The position numbers were made by a program, and so were the translations under genes. A stretch of DNA of 24,336 nt from Schaedlerella sp. (GTDB lineage Bacteria; Bacillota; Clostridia; Lachnospirales; Lachnospiraceae), in assembly GCA_020024595.1 (NCBI GenBank), contig JAHHTO010000020.1, forward strand, positions 1 to 24,336, given 5' to 3'. The notes under the pieces were generated by a model, which was not told the origin of the DNA, did no database searches, and was given only the letters and a program-made list of their open reading frames with translations. The first letter of the stretch is position 1; each line of letters begins with the position of its first letter. This document shows, piece by piece, positions 1 through 7,862 of this stretch.

Positions 1-270
1 GCATATCCGGTTCGCGGACTGGATATCAACTCTTCGTATCGGATTTATGATTTGTTGAATGAGCAGAAGAAAAAAGGGGTTGCAGTTATTTTTATCGGAG
101 AAGATCTGGATGTGCTGATGGAGATATCAGATCGTCTGATGGTTCTTTGTGGTGGCAATGTCAGTGGTATTGTAGACCCGAAAGAAGTGACCAAAGAAGA
201 GATTGGACTGATGATGATCCATGTGGATGAACAGGTATCAGCAGAGGAAAATAAGGAGGTGGACGTATGA
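1..270 (+). CDS. Nucleoside-type ABC importer ATPase, C-terminal end (partial)
   Basis: The reading frame is open from the first base and ends at a TGA at 268-270, so only about the last 89 residues are present. It begins AYPVRGLDINSS, which matches the segment just after Walker B in the second ATPase domain of sugar/nucleoside importers (the usual form is PTRGLDVG). It continues with a strand and helix typical of the D-loop/H-loop region (VAVIFIGEDLDVLMEISDRLMVLCGG). The position that is normally a histidine (H-loop, usually S-x-x-L/H) reads E in IGEDLDVL, as is common in the second domain of this family. The stop overlaps the next start by 4 bases (ATGA), which implies translational coupling to the permeases. 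By family this is the ATPase of a BmpA-type purine nucleoside importer (B. subtilis NupO/YufO class). The binding lipoprotein is probably upstream of the window. Confidence 0.85.
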   Translation, partial: AYPVRGLDINSSYRIYDLLNEQKKKGVAVIFIGEDLDVLMEISDRLMVLCGGNVSGIVDPKEVTKEEIGLMMIHVDEQVSAEENKEVDV

Positions 271-1364
271 GCGCTGAAAAAGTGAAGATAAAAGAGCCGC
301 TGTTGCGTATGGCGAAGCGCGATACGATGTCCAATAAAAAAGCGTGGATTGTCAGAGGAACTGCATTTTTGTTATCGTTGATAACAGGTGGACTTGTTAT
401 TCTGGCATTGGGACACAATCCGATTGCTGTTTATAAGTCAATGATAATTGGTGCATGGGGATCCGCTACGGTGATGCGTGAAACAATTAAGATTGCAGTA
501 CCGCTTCTGATTACAGCCATTGGGATTTCCTTCGCATTTAAGATGAAATTCTGGAATATCGGAGGTGAAGGTCAGATTATCGTAGGGGCAGTTGCTGCAG
601 GGTATTTTGGATTGTTTACGGCACATATTCTGCCGAAATTTCCGCTTGTTCTTTTGATGCTTCTGGCAGGAATATTGGCGGGAGGACTGTATGGGCTTCT
701 TCCGGCAATCTGTAAGGCAAAATGGGGAACCAATGAGACATTGTTTACATTGATGTTGAACTATATTGCGTTGGCATTTGTCAAATATCTGATGAATGGC
801 CCTTGGAAAGCACCGGGAAGCAGTTTTCCAAAGATTGCGATGCTTGCACCGGGAGCACGTCTGACGAAGGTGTTTGGAGTGCATTGGGGCTGGATTCTGG
901 CATTGATACTTGTAGTGATTTCTTCTATTTATTTGTCAAAGACCAAACAAGGATATGAGATTGCGGTGGTCGGCGAAAGTAACAATACTGCCCGTTATGC
1001 AGGAATTAACGTCAGCAAAGTATTTATCAGGACTATGTTTATGTCAGGAGCACTGTGTGGACTGGTTGGTATGCTGCAGTTTTCCGGTGCAGATTATACG
1101 ATTACAGAAGGAATTGCCGGAGGTGTTGGATTTACTGCAATTACAGTCGCATGGTTGGCGAAGATGAATCCGTATGGGATGTTGGTAGTATCTGTGTTTA
1201 TAGCAATGCTGGAGAGAGGTGCCAATGCGATTCAGACCCAGTTCAAGATTCCGGCATCTGCATCAGATTTGCTGATCGGAATTATTTTGTTCTTCATGCT
1301 GGGATGTGAATTCTTCATTTCTTACCGGTTGATTATGCGGGGAAAGGAGGAAAATCATGCTTAG
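267..1364 (+). CDS. Nucleoside ABC transporter permease 1 (NupP/YufP-like)
   Basis: A 365-residue polytopic membrane protein of the BPD_transp_2 family. After a charged 25-residue N-terminus it has about ten hydrophobic segments. The conserved loop GMKFWNIGGEGQ-type sequence (KMKFWNIGGEGQIIVGA, about residue 92) and AVGESNNTARYAGIN (about 235) are hallmarks of the first permease of guanosine/purine nucleoside importers. The start is fixed by AAGGAGGT at 253-260, six bases before the ATG, and overlaps the ATPase gene. Its 3' end overlaps the next permease by 8 bases. It should form the membrane channel as a heterodimer with the product of 1357-2349. The substrate (nucleoside versus another BmpA-type ligand) is inferred from family only. 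Confidence 0.9.
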   Translation: MSAEKVKIKEPLLRMAKRDTMSNKKAWIVRGTAFLLSLITGGLVILALGHNPIAVYKSMIIGAWGSATVMRETIKIAVPLLITAIGISFAFKMKFWNIGGEGQIIVGAVAAGYFGLFTAHILPKFPLVLLMLLAGILAGGLYGLLPAICKAKWGTNETLFTLMLNYIALAFVKYLMNGPWKAPGSSFPKIAMLAPGARLTKVFGVHWGWILALILVVISSIYLSKTKQGYEIAVVGESNNTARYAGINVSKVFIRTMFMSGALCGLVGMLQFSGADYTITEGIAGGVGFTAITVAWLAKMNPYGMLVVSVFIAMLERGANAIQTQFKIPASASDLLIGIILFFMLGCEFFISYRLIMRGKEENHA

Positions 1365-2349
1365 TATATTGAATAGTTTATTTATTGCAGCTGTACTTGC
1401 CGGAACCCCATTGCTCTTAGGTGCGTTGGGAGAAATCCTGACTGAAAAGTCAGGGAACTTAAACCTTGGTGTAGAAGGTATGATGTTTATGGGGGCGATT
1501 ACAGGACTTGCGGGCTCTTATTACTATGAGCAAGGTGTGATAGCTTCCGGGGGAACACCAAACGGTGTGATATCTGCTGTCATTGCGTTGATCTGTTCTT
1601 TTTTTGCAGGTACTTTGGGAGCGCTGATCTACAGTTTTTTGACAATCACTCTTCGGGCAAATCAGAATGTAACCGGTCTGACGCTTACCATTTTTGGTAC
1701 TGGATTTGGCAATTTCTTCGGAGAGTATATCGGACAGAAAGCGGGCGGTTACGTGGCAGTGGGTGACGCTACGAAAGCAGCATTTACGAATTTGAAGATT
1801 CCGGTACTGTCTGAGCTCCCGGTGATTGGAAAGCTGTTGTTCCAGTATAACTGGCTTGTATATTTCGCAATTATATTGGCAATCGTTATGACCTGGTTTT
1901 TCAATAAAACTCGAGTAGGACTAAATTTGCGTGCAGTTGGTGAAAGTCCGGCAACAGCAGATGCAGCAGGAATTGATATTACGAAATATAAATATTTTGC
2001 AACTGTTATTGGCGGTGGAATCTGTGGGATCGGTGGCATGTATATGAGTATGGTGACAACAAAAGGTGTATGGGTGCATGGTTGTGTCAGTGGATATGGC
2101 TGGTTGGCAGTAGCCCTTGTTATTTTTGCAACATGGAGTCCGGCACGCGGCATGCTTGTAGCTCTTGTGTTTGGTGGTTTGACGATTATGCGTATGTATG
2201 TCAATATTCCGGGGCTTCCAGCTCAGATTTATGATATGCTTCCATATGTGGCTACAATTCTTGTGTTGATTATTACAAGTATGAGAGAAAGTAAGGAACA
2301 TGCCCAGCCGAAGAGTTGTGGTACCAACTATTTCCGTGAGGAGAGATAG
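1357..2349 (+). CDS. Nucleoside ABC transporter permease 2 (NupQ/YufQ-like)
   Basis: A 330-residue integral membrane protein, the partner of the preceding permease. The motif GALGEILTEKSGNLNLGVEG near residues 22-41 is the characteristic signature of the second permease of BmpA-type nucleoside importers. AVGESPATADAAGID near residue 193 is the counterpart of the loop in permease 1. AAAGGAGG lies just before the ATG, inside the end of the preceding gene. The C-terminus is short and polar. No convincing intrinsic terminator follows; only a weak AT hairpin (2361-2377) without a T-run is seen. The operon may therefore end through Rho or read on towards the gene at 2620, which has its own promoter. 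Confidence 0.9.
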   Translation: MLSILNSLFIAAVLAGTPLLLGALGEILTEKSGNLNLGVEGMMFMGAITGLAGSYYYEQGVIASGGTPNGVISAVIALICSFFAGTLGALIYSFLTITLRANQNVTGLTLTIFGTGFGNFFGEYIGQKAGGYVAVGDATKAAFTNLKIPVLSELPVIGKLLFQYNWLVYFAIILAIVMTWFFNKTRVGLNLRAVGESPATADAAGIDITKYKYFATVIGGGICGIGGMYMSMVTTKGVWVHGCVSGYGWLAVALVIFATWSPARGMLVALVFGGLTIMRMYVNIPGLPAQIYDMLPYVATILVLIITSMRESKEHAQPKSCGTNYFREER

Positions 2350-2549
2350 CAGATGCACGAAGAAATAAATGATTTCTGACGGAACTATGCCATGTATGAT
2401 ATAAAGTGAATAAGATTGATCGACAGAGTGTCTGTGTTCAAACTGTAGAAATGAAGTTTGAAAATAGGCACTTTGTTTGTAATATGAGAATTGTGACAGC
2501 AAGGCAAAACTGTGCTGAGAGAGTAGAAATATCAGATGGGGGAGTATAC

Positions 2550-2578
2550 TTGCGGTATCGGCTAAAGGGACGTATAAT
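2550..2578 (+). promoter_or_regulatory. Sigma-A-type promoter for the gene at 2620
   Basis: TTGCGG at 2550-2555 and a perfect TATAAT at 2573-2578 are separated by 17 bases. Transcription would begin near 2585, about 35 bases before the ATG. The remaining sequence between the permease gene and this promoter (2350-2549) shows no supportable gene; a 61-codon frame there runs through the promoter and has no family resemblance. Confidence 0.6.
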
Positions 2579-2619
2579 AAAATCGGTATGAAATAATAGA
2601 GAAAAGAAGAGGCTGGAAT

Positions 2620-3276
2620 ATGACGATTCGTAAGAAAGCGTTGGATTACTTCACAATAGAAGGAGTTGTAGGTGGAAATCAAGAATGGTTTCGCAATGTG
2701 GTAATGTATATGGGAGGATGTGCTGCTGCAACTGCCTGCGATAGTTGTATTTATTTTGCGCTGCGAAAGGGCTGGAGACAGCTGTATCCGTATGATATTG
2801 AACATTTGACAAAAGAAGACTATATTCAGTTTGGAATGAAGATGAAGCCGTATATCAAGCCGAGAGTAGGTGGAGTGAAGAAACTGTCCATGTATATTGA
2901 AGGCTTTGAAAATTATCTGAGTATGGCTTGCCAAAAAGATGCATTGATTCAAACAGTGGATTCTGAACAGAGCGGACGAAAGAGAACTTTAAATATGAGA
3001 GAATTTCCCGGTACACACAGTGCAGAAGAAGCAAAGCAAGTAATCAAATATCAGATTGATGCAGGGTTTCCGGTACCATATCTGATGCTCCGACATCAGA
3101 ATCCAGAATACAAAGACTTCGTATGGCACTGGTTTTTGTGTTATGGTTATGTAGAGACTGAGGATGATTTTAAGATTACTGTAGCAACCTATGGGGAGGC
3201 AACAACATTTTCGCTGAAAGATTTGTGGGAAACTGGATGTGAGGAGCGCGGCGGTCTGATCCTATATAGTGTTTGA
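2620..3276 (+). CDS. Uncharacterised protein with C39-like cysteine peptidase features
   Basis: A 218-residue protein without signal peptide or membrane segment, so probably cytoplasmic. I do not recognise a named family with certainty. The segment MGGCAAATACDS (Cys34) resembles the nucleophile region of papain-like C39 domains (GCGPTSLA type), and WHWFLCYGY (His170) resembles the HWVVVTGY strand that supplies the catalytic histidine. The expected third residue after that strand (usually Asp/Asn) reads Thr190 in VATYGE, so catalysis is uncertain. The central part is rich in Lys and Tyr. The gene has its own promoter and stands alone, with 132 bases to the next gene. An AGAAGAGG stretch at 2606-2612 serves as a modest RBS. 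It could be a peptidase, an inactive fold relative, or something unrelated. Confidence 0.7.
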   Translation: MTIRKKALDYFTIEGVVGGNQEWFRNVVMYMGGCAAATACDSCIYFALRKGWRQLYPYDIEHLTKEDYIQFGMKMKPYIKPRVGGVKKLSMYIEGFENYLSMACQKDALIQTVDSEQSGRKRTLNMREFPGTHSAEEAKQVIKYQIDAGFPVPYLMLRHQNPEYKDFVWHWFLCYGYVETEDDFKITVATYGEATTFSLKDLWETGCEERGGLILYSV

Positions 3277-3408
3277 CGAAAGAGAATTTTTTCGATAGAA
3301 TAGCAATAGCGCAAAGCGTTCTTGAATATGCAGAGCATATGATTTGACAACGTATGTTTCTGTATGGGGAAATGAGGTCAACTAAAAAGCAGAAAAGAGG
3401 TAAATATT

Positions 3409-3930
3409 ATGGCAAATCCAATTGTAACATTTGAAATGGAAAATGGTGATATCATGAAAGCGGAGCTGTATTCAGAGGTTGCACCGAATACGGTAAGGAA
3501 TTTTGTATCACTTGTAAATAAGGGATTTTATGATGGGTTGATTTTTCACCGTGTAATCCGTGGATTCATGATTCAGGGCGGATGCCCGGATGGAACCGGA
3601 ACAGGAGGCCCGGGATATAACATCAAAGGTGAATTTTCACAGAATGGATTTGAAAACAACTTGGCACATGATCCAGGTGTCCTTTCTATGGCACGTGCAA
3701 TGCATCCGGATTCTGCAGGGTCTCAGTTCTTCATCATGCATGAAAAATCACCGCATTTGGATGGGGCATATGCCGCATTTGGAAAAATTATTGAGGGGAT
3801 GGATGTAGTGAATAAGATTGCTGAAACTCCGACAAGCTGGGGAGATAAGCCGATGGAACCGCAGGTGATGAAGAAAGTAACTGTGGATACTTTCGGTGAA
3901 ACATATGAAGAGCCAGAAAAAGAAAAATGA
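3409..3930 (+). CDS. Cyclophilin-type peptidyl-prolyl cis-trans isomerase
   Basis: A 173-residue single-domain cyclophilin that catalyses cis-trans isomerisation of X-Pro bonds, assisting protein folding. All family blocks are present in order: FHRVIRGFMIQGG (with the catalytic Arg), GTGTGGPGYNIKGEF, LAHDPGVLSMARA, SAGSQFFIM and LDGAYAAFGKIIEGMDVV. It has no signal peptide, so it is cytosolic like PpiB-type enzymes rather than the lipid-anchored PrsA class. The acidic tail (EEPEKEK) is extra to the fold. AAGAGGT precedes the ATG by a few bases. Its last codons overlap the start of the following transporter gene by 4 bases. No clear promoter was found in 3277-3408. Confidence 0.95.
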   Translation: MANPIVTFEMENGDIMKAELYSEVAPNTVRNFVSLVNKGFYDGLIFHRVIRGFMIQGGCPDGTGTGGPGYNIKGEFSQNGFENNLAHDPGVLSMARAMHPDSAGSQFFIMHEKSPHLDGAYAAFGKIIEGMDVVNKIAETPTSWGDKPMEPQVMKKVTVDTFGETYEEPEKEK

Positions 3931-4868
3931 AAAATCAGAGAGAAGAACAGATAAGTATCATACAAAAGCCGGTGGTTATCTGCATTTTGGCATTGCTCTG
4001 TTGTGCATTGTGGGGAAGTGCGTTTCCATGTATCAAAATCGGATATGAATGGTTTGAAATCGAGGGAACCGGAAGTCAGGTACTGTTTGCAGGATGTCGA
4101 TTCTTTTTATCTGGAGTGCTGACCTTTTTGATTGGATGCATAGTGGAAAAGAGATTGTTGACAATGAAGAGAAGCAGCGTCGGAGTGATTTTCCGTCAGG
4201 GAATACTTCAGACAACTATACAGTATGTTTGCTTCTATATCGGACTTGCACATACCACTGGGACAAAAGGCTCGATTATTAATGCATCCAATGCCTTTGT
4301 TTCGATTGTTGCAGCGCATTATATGTTAAAGTCAGAAAAAATGACATGGCAGAAAGGGATTGGCTGTCTGCTTGGTCTTGCAAGTGTGATCCTTGTCAAT
4401 CTGGAACCAGGAGCCCTGGATGGCGGAGTACATCTGTTAGGTGAGGGAATGGTGTTATTATGCACGATTGCTTATGGCATCAGTACTGTTTTCTTAAAAA
4501 TGATTTCTGACAGAGAAAGCCCGATGACAATTACGGCGTATCAGACATTGATTGGTGGTGTGTTTTTGATTGTAATCGGCTGGGCATTGCGAGGAGAGGT
4601 AGGACATTTTACATGGAAGTCTATCCTTCTGCTTTTGTATATGGCGTTGCTTTCTACTGTGGCGTTTAGCCTATGGACGATTCTTTTGAAATATAATCCG
4701 GTTGGAAAAGTAGCGGTTTATGGCTTTACAATTCCGGTGTTTGGTGTGGCATTATCGGGATTGTTGCTGGGAGAACAGATTTTTTCAATTAAGAATCTGG
4801 CAGCGTTGGTGCTGGTCAGTATAGGAATCGTGATTGTTAATAAAAAGCAGAACGATAAGAAGATTTAG
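3927..4868 (+). CDS. DMT-superfamily (EamA) transporter
   Basis: A 313-residue membrane protein with about ten hydrophobic helices in two EamA repeats. The first begins at LALLCCALWGSAFPCIKIGY (about residue 18) and the second at GEGMVLLCTIAYGISTVFLKM (about 171). This is the drug/metabolite transporter layout; such proteins export or exchange small metabolites and the substrate cannot be told from sequence. The start overlaps the cyclophilin stop (ATGA), and no good RBS precedes it, so translation probably relies on coupling with the upstream gene. The C-terminus is basic (NKKQNDKKI). An intrinsic terminator follows 40 bases later. Confidence 0.88.
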   Translation: MKNQREEQISIIQKPVVICILALLCCALWGSAFPCIKIGYEWFEIEGTGSQVLFAGCRFFLSGVLTFLIGCIVEKRLLTMKRSSVGVIFRQGILQTTIQYVCFYIGLAHTTGTKGSIINASNAFVSIVAAHYMLKSEKMTWQKGIGCLLGLASVILVNLEPGALDGGVHLLGEGMVLLCTIAYGISTVFLKMISDRESPMTITAYQTLIGGVFLIVIGWALRGEVGHFTWKSILLLLYMALLSTVAFSLWTILLKYNPVGKVAVYGFTIPVFGVALSGLLLGEQIFSIKNLAALVLVSIGIVIVNKKQNDKKI

Positions 4869-4907
4869 TAGTAATAAGAAACTCGTCTGTCTTGGTAAGG
4901 ACAGAGA

Positions 4908-4938
4908 ACGGTGTGAACGTGAAGGTCACACCGTTTTT
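4908..4938 (+). terminator. Intrinsic terminator after the DMT transporter
   Basis: The arms ACGGTGTGA (4908-4916) and TCACACCGT (4926-4934) form a 9-bp perfect stem with a 9-base loop, followed by a T-rich run (TTTTTCTTT). A smaller imperfect hairpin (4887-4904) precedes it. It lies between the convergent DMT and MATE genes; the T-run favours the plus strand. Confidence 0.85.
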
Positions 4939-4955
4939 CTTTGGAAGATTCTAAA

Positions 4956-6287
4956 TTATATATAATGATATCGTTTGCGGTTTTTAAATAACAATATTCC
5001 GGACAGAGCACAGGCACAGATTTCTGCTACGGTATTTGCGATCCAGATTCCCTCGATTCCGAGAATTAGCGGCAACAAAAGGACGGATAGCATCTGAAAT
5101 ACTAATGTCCGAAGGAAAGAAATTGAAGCAGAAATCGCACCGTTATTCAAAGCTGTAAAAAATGCAGATGTAAATACGTTTAGTCCGGCAAGAATAAAGG
5201 CAAATGAGAATATCCGGAAAGCATGTTTCGTCATGTCAAATAAGGTCTCATCATATCCTACAAATACTTTGGCTAGCGGACCGGAAAGAATCTGAGCCAG
5301 AGCCATCAGTATACATCCGGCGATGCTCATGATTAAAAGACCTTTGCGAAGCATGTTTTTCAGTTCTTTGTGATTGCCGGCACCATAGTTATAACTGACA
5401 ATGGGGGAAGTTCCAATGGTATAGCCGATGAACATTGCCAGAAATACAAATTGTACATACATCAGTACACCATATGTAGCAACTCCGTTTTCTCCGGAAA
5501 AGCGCAGTAGTTGGAAGTTGTAAAGCATGCTGACAAGGGAAGTTGAAATATTGGTCATCAGTTCAGATGCACCGTTTCCACATGCCATCAACAGAACTTT
5601 TGGCTGCATTTTTGTTTTGACAAGGCGAAGAAGACTGGTATTTGGACGTAGGAAATAGAAGAGCCCGAACAGTCCTCCGACACATTCACTCAAAGCAGTT
5701 GCAAGAGCAGCGCCAGTAACGCCCCAATGGAATACTGCGATAAACAAAGCATCCAGTACCATATTGGTGATACCAGCGAGGACGATGGCGGTCAGCCCCA
5801 GTTTCGGTTTCTGTGCAACAACGAAAAAACTCTGGAAAACATTTTGTAGGATAAATGTTGTATTAAAAATCAGTGCAATTCTACCGTAGGTCACACAATA
5901 TTCGAGCATGGCATCAGTGGCACCCAGCCAGAGGGCTATAGGGCGAATCAGTATCGTACCGATGACTGCAAGGGTTAATCCACAGATAACAGCCAATTTT
6001 ACCATCATGGTAAAATAGCGGTTGGCAAGTTCGGGTTTACCTTCCCCCAGCGTTTTCGCAACAAGGGCACTTCCTCCGGTCCCGATCATGAAGCCGATTC
6101 CGCCGATCATCATAATGAAAGGCATAACCAGATTGACTGAGGCAAATGCAACCTTGCCGACAAAATTAGAAATAAATAGTCCGTCTACGACTCCGTAGAT
6201 GGAAGTGAAAATCATCATAACGATGGAAGGCAGACAGAACCGAAATAATTTAGTGTATGTAAAATGTTCAGATAGTTGTATCTTCAT
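4956..6287 (-). CDS. MATE-family multidrug efflux transporter
   Basis: A 443-residue protein with twelve predicted membrane segments. The N-terminal half starts with LFRFCLPSIVMMIFTSIYGVVDG, and the block NFVGKVAFASVNLVMPF with GGSALVAKTLGEG is typical of the MepA/DinF-like branch of the multidrug and toxic compound extrusion family. These pumps export cationic drugs or metabolites in exchange for Na+ or H+. An AAAGGAA RBS sits seven bases before the ATG (minus strand), within the end of the MarR gene, and the two genes overlap by 20 bases. The pair resembles S. aureus mepR-mepA, in which a MarR-type repressor controls a MATE pump. Substrate is unknown. Confidence 0.92.
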   Translation of the reverse strand: MKIQLSEHFTYTKLFRFCLPSIVMMIFTSIYGVVDGLFISNFVGKVAFASVNLVMPFIMMIGGIGFMIGTGGSALVAKTLGEGKPELANRYFTMMVKLAVICGLTLAVIGTILIRPIALWLGATDAMLEYCVTYGRIALIFNTTFILQNVFQSFFVVAQKPKLGLTAIVLAGITNMVLDALFIAVFHWGVTGAALATALSECVGGLFGLFYFLRPNTSLLRLVKTKMQPKVLLMACGNGASELMTNISTSLVSMLYNFQLLRFSGENGVATYGVLMYVQFVFLAMFIGYTIGTSPIVSYNYGAGNHKELKNMLRKGLLIMSIAGCILMALAQILSGPLAKVFVGYDETLFDMTKHAFRIFSFAFILAGLNVFTSAFFTALNNGAISASISFLRTLVFQMLSVLLLPLILGIEGIWIANTVAEICACALSGILLFKNRKRYHYI

Positions 6288-6735
6288 TTAAAATTCCTTT
6301 CAGAAAATTGTTTTTCAGATTATCCGTATATTTATGAAGCAGATGTAGAAAAACCTCTTGCTCTGTTTCTGTAAAGCTATCAAAAGTTTGATTTTCAAAG
6401 AGAATTACTCTGTCAACAGTTTCTCTTGCAAGAAATTCGCCTTTTTCTGTTAAGGATAGCTGCTTTCTGCGTCGATCCTGATCAGACAGTAATTTGATAT
6501 AACCCTCACTTTCCATCTTTTTTAAAGCAGAATTGACGGTCTGCTTAGACTGACTTAAGGTGTAGCATAGTTCGCTCTGGGTCAGTGACGCATTTGCCTC
6601 TCGAAGTGAGTAAAGTATCCAAAAGGAGCATTCAGACAGATTGAACCGTCGGGCAATCTGCCGGTACAAATACTCATGTTCTTTGAGCATACTGTTATAT
6701 TCTGCCAGACGTTTTCCCATAATATGTTTGCTCAT
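6268..6735 (-). CDS. MarR-family transcriptional regulator of the MATE pump
   Basis: A 155-residue winged-helix protein. The helix-turn-helix lies at about residues 50-75 (ASLTQSELCYTLSQSKQTVNSALKKME). The wing follows with GYIKLLSDQDRRRKQLSLTEKG, the diagnostic D-x-R-x-R-x-x-L-x-L-T-x-x-G pattern. N- and C-terminal helices would form the dimer interface. It is transcribed ahead of the MATE gene in a two-gene operon, and its own promoter carries two operator-like palindromes, so I infer autorepression relieved by a pump substrate. AAAGGGA upstream of the ATG supports the chosen start. Confidence 0.92.
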   Translation of the reverse strand: MSKHIMGKRLAEYNSMLKEHEYLYRQIARRFNLSECSFWILYSLREANASLTQSELCYTLSQSKQTVNSALKKMESEGYIKLLSDQDRRRKQLSLTEKGEFLARETVDRVILFENQTFDSFTETEQEVFLHLLHKYTDNLKNNFLKGILNEDTTI

Positions 6736-6762
6736 ATCAATATATCCCTTTCAAAACAAAAA

Positions 6763-6778
6763 AGTCCGAAATCGGACT
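6763..6778. promoter_or_regulatory. MarR operator candidate O1
   Basis: The arms AGTCCGA and TCGGACT form a perfect 7-bp inverted repeat around a 2-base centre. The site lies just downstream of the predicted transcription start of the MarR-MATE operon (near 6790 on the minus strand), a position where a bound dimer would block elongation or open-complex formation. Confidence 0.65.
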
Positions 6779-6796
6779 GATCAGGTTCTGAAAAGA

Positions 6797-6825
6797 ATTG
6801 TAGTCCGAATACGGAAGAATGTCAA
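6797..6825 (-). promoter_or_regulatory. Near-consensus promoter of the MarR-MATE operon with embedded operator O2
   Basis: On the minus strand, TTGACA (complement of 6820-6825) and TACAAT (complement of 6797-6802) are exactly 17 bases apart, a nearly perfect sigma-A promoter. A second copy of the AGTCCGA half-site begins at 6802 and pairs imperfectly with ACGGAAG to 6817, so O2 fills the spacer between the -35 and -10. A strong promoter occupied by its own repressor fits MarR autoregulation. Confidence 0.8.
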
Positions 6826-6904
6826 GTCTTAGTTGAAATCTATCTGAGAGAAGATTTTTGTAGGGGGAGAATTGTGCAGGCAACAATAAAAGTTTGCTTG
6901 ATAC

Positions 6905-6933
6905 TTGCAAAAAAACGGGGGATAAACTAAAAT
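6905..6933 (+). promoter_or_regulatory. Promoter of the ecf operon
   Basis: TTGCAA (6905-6910) and TAAAAT (6928-6933) are separated by 17 bases, with an expected start near 6940 and a leader of about 45 bases before the ecfA1 ATG. It points away from the MarR promoter, so 6736-6986 is a divergent regulatory region. Confidence 0.55.
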
Positions 6934-6986
6934 AGTTACTATTGAACTGTGAAGTAGCCGAATCATTGAGTGGGAGGACAGACCGT

Positions 6987-7862
6987 ATGAAAATGATACA
7001 GGCAGAAGAGCTTGTTTATGAATATGAAAAGCGTGACGATGAAGGAAATGTCATTGGTATGAATCGTGCCATTGACGAGGTGAATATAGATGTGCAGCAG
7101 GGGCAGTTTGTAGCGATTCTGGGACATAATGGTTCTGGAAAATCGACGCTGGCAAAGCATATCAACGCAATTCTGATCCCTACAGGCGGAACAATGTGGG
7201 TGAACGGACGAGATACGAAAGATCCCAATGAATTGATGAACGTGCGGCAGTCGGCCGGTATGGTATTTCAGAATCCGGATAATCAGATTATTGGGACTGT
7301 TGTGGAGGAAGATGTAGGTTTTGGACCAGAGAACTTAGGGGTGCCGACAGAGGAAATCTGGACGCGGGTAGAAGAGAGTCTGAAGGCAGTTGGAATGCTT
7401 GAATATCGTACCAATTCACCGAATAAACTTTCCGGTGGACAGAAACAACGTGTAGCAATTGCTGGCGTGATTGCAATGACTCCACAATGTATAGTATTGG
7501 ATGAGCCGACTGCTATGCTGGATCCGAATGGACGAAAAGAAGTTCTACAGACTGTGCAGGAACTTCGCAGACAGAAGAAGGTGACGGTTATCTTGATTAC
7601 GCACTACATGGAAGAAGTGATCGATGCAGATCATGTGTATGTGATGGATAGCGGGCATGTTGTGATGCAGGGAACACCGAGAGAGATTTTTAGTCAGGTG
7701 GACGAGTTGAAGAAATATCATCTGGACGTGCCGCAAGTTACAATGCTGGCGGAGGAACTCAGAAAGAGGGGGCTGGAGCTTCCGAAAGGAATTTTGAGAA
7801 GAGAAGAACTTGTGAGGTATATTACAGAATTGTGGAGAATGCAAAATGTCAATAGAACTTAA
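6987..7862 (+). CDS. ecfA1: Energy-coupling factor transporter ATPase EcfA1
   Basis: A 291-residue ATPase of the shared ECF vitamin/micronutrient importer. With the start at 6987, Walker A GHNGSGKST is at residues 46-54, Q-loop Gln95 in FQNPDNQ, signature LSGGQKQR from 148, Walker B ending at Glu173 in VLDEPT, and the switch His206. The C-terminal extension after about 240 is the ECF-specific coupling/dimerisation region. The frame stays open upstream to a TTG at 6942, but GGGAGGA at 6972-6978 lies eight bases before the ATG at 6987 and makes this the likely start. The 3' end overlaps ecfA2 by 17 bases. No S component lies nearby, as expected for a group II ECF module shared by several substrate-binding subunits. 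Confidence 0.95.
   Translation: MKMIQAEELVYEYEKRDDEGNVIGMNRAIDEVNIDVQQGQFVAILGHNGSGKSTLAKHINAILIPTGGTMWVNGRDTKDPNELMNVRQSAGMVFQNPDNQIIGTVVEEDVGFGPENLGVPTEEIWTRVEESLKAVGMLEYRTNSPNKLSGGQKQRVAIAGVIAMTPQCIVLDEPTAMLDPNGRKEVLQTVQELRRQKKVTVILITHYMEEVIDADHVYVMDSGHVVMQGTPREIFSQVDELKKYHLDVPQVTMLAEELRKRGLELPKGILRREELVRYITELWRMQNVNRT

Noticed and set aside
2361..2377. AGAAAT/ATTTCT hairpin after the nucleoside permease gene as a terminator
   Set aside because: The stem is only six A/T-rich pairs and is not followed by a T-run.
2406..2591. A 61-codon plus-strand frame between the nucleoside permease and the C39-like gene
   Set aside because: It has no RBS, no recognisable domain, and runs through the promoter at 2550-2578.
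1921..2952. Long minus-strand frame of 343 codons across the permease end and intergenic region
   Set aside because: It is antisense to a clear permease gene and its composition (His, Cys, Ile, Ser rich) is that of a shadow frame.
3344..3360. TTGACA ahead of the cyclophilin gene as a promoter
   Set aside because: No acceptable -10 lies 16-18 bases downstream.
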